Part shown: positions 14,040 through 14,410 of the stretch, piece by piece
Layout: every line of letters starts with the position of its first letter
Numbering within the stretch: the stretch's first letter is position 1
NCBI GenBank assembly: GCA_965215775.1
Contig: CBDCEG010000023.1
Coordinates: forward strand, 1-14,410
Length of the DNA stretch: 14,410 nucleotides
Direction of reading: 5' to 3'
DNA from: CBDCEG01 sp965215775
GTDB lineage: Bacteria; Pseudomonadota; Gammaproteobacteria; Cardiobacteriales; Ostreibacteriaceae
Notes under the pieces: model-generated
Told to the model about the DNA's origin: nothing
Database searches by the model: none
Seen by the model: the letters and a program-made list of their open reading frames with translations, nothing else
Made by a program: the position numbers and the translations under genes

Positions 14040-14410
14040 TTAACTTCTTAATTCGTTTAGCCTACTTACTGCAAAAACAATTCCAGAAATACTTACAATA
14101 GTTGCTCCAATAGGGAAATCAAAGTTAAAAGATAATATAACACCAACAATGGAGTTAAATAAAGTTATCCCAAAACTAATAAAAACCATTGACGACATAG
14201 ATTTGGAAAATGTTCTAGCTGTTGCAGCTGGAATAATTAACATTGCAACAATAAGCAAAACACCTACAGCAAACATTCCCAAGCTTATTGTAAAAGCTAG
14301 GCATAAAATAAATAAAGTCTCTAGTTTTTTAACATGATAACCTTCTGCCTGAGCAATATCAGGATTAATAGTAATAGTTATAAACCCTTTCCAAAATATA
14401 AATAAAATAG
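14040..14410 (-). CDS. znuB: Zinc ABC transporter permease ZnuB, 5' end outside window
   Basis: ZnuB is the inner-membrane permease of the high-affinity zinc importer ZnuABC. The frame is open from the window edge to the TAA at 14042-14040, giving about 122 C-terminal residues. FITITINPDIAQAEGYHVKK matches the cytoplasmic coupling region (E. coli MTINEDLARADGVNLKR). It is followed by GMFAVGVLLIVAMLIIPAATARTF, written here in part (VGVLLIVAMLIIPAATA), the signature of ABC-3 family permeases, and then two more hydrophobic helices and the end SRLNELRS. No frameshift was seen. It is followed by 172 noncoding bases before the EIIC-EAL gene on the same strand. Related manganese or iron permeases share this fold, so zinc specificity rests on the closer match to ZnuB. 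Confidence 0.88.
   Translation of the reverse strand, partial: ILFIFWKGFITITINPDIAQAEGYHVKKLETLFILCLAFTISLGMFAVGVLLIVAMLIIPAATARTFSKSMSSMVFISFGITLFNSIVGVILSFNFDFPIGATIVSISGIVFAVSRLNELRS

Noticed and set aside
1..14410. Mobile element, phage or CRISPR content
   Set aside because: No transposase, integrase, terminal repeats, target duplications or spaced repeats were seen. Gene content and composition are uniform housekeeping type.

Overview
The window is AT-rich chromosomal DNA from a bacterium, most likely a low-GC gammaproteobacterium. The reasons are the gene set (RnfH, DnaN, TruB, RuvX/YqgF, Aat, YjdM/PhnA, TrmL, a YgdI/YgdR-type lipoprotein, ZnuB) and the close resemblance of AspRS, TrmL and ZnuB to proteobacterial proteins. 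The genus cannot be fixed from the sequence. No rRNA, tRNA, transposase, phage gene or CRISPR array was seen.

Layout. Positions 1-3872 are all minus strand: dnaN, a small membrane protein, aspS and rnfH (rnfH overlaps the aspS end by 8 bases), then a separate LEA-like lipoprotein cut by the window start. At 4018-5799 a cytosolic M61-type aminopeptidase is transcribed divergently from dnaN. It converges on truB (minus) across a perfect 18-bp inverted repeat. At 6965-7369 lies an unknown four-helix membrane protein (plus). It is followed by a roughly 330-base gap holding a promoter-like sequence and a strong terminator that may bound a small RNA. Positions 7699-10238 form a minus-strand cluster, yjdM - SLT lipoprotein - aat - ruvX. 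From 10347 a good promoter drives pgsA - trmL and perhaps the YgdR-like lipoprotein, ending at tandem hairpins shared with the next, opposing gene. Positions 11862-13867 encode a fusion of a chitobiose/cellobiose-type PTS EIIC membrane domain to a c-di-GMP phosphodiesterase (EAL) domain. The window ends inside znuB, a zinc ABC permease.

Most genes are housekeeping: replication (dnaN), translation and tRNA modification (aspS, truB, trmL), protein turnover (aat, M61 peptidase), DNA repair (ruvX), phospholipid synthesis (pgsA), wall remodelling (SLT) and zinc uptake (znuB). The more distinctive items are the EIIC-EAL fusion, an AspRS with the two residues linked to non-discriminating charging, a possible small RNA exposing an anti-Shine-Dalgarno loop, and the 11-residue-repeat lipoprotein.

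A striking feature is about eleven frame disruptions, almost all single bases: six in aspS, two in dnaN and one each in rnfH, the first lipoprotein and the EIIC-EAL gene. They are dense in 250-3100, there is one near 13190, and there are none in the genes between. Each can be undone to give a full-length, well-conserved protein. Since dnaN and aspS are normally essential, uncorrected sequencing indels are the likeliest cause. I therefore annotate these as genes, with reconstructed products.
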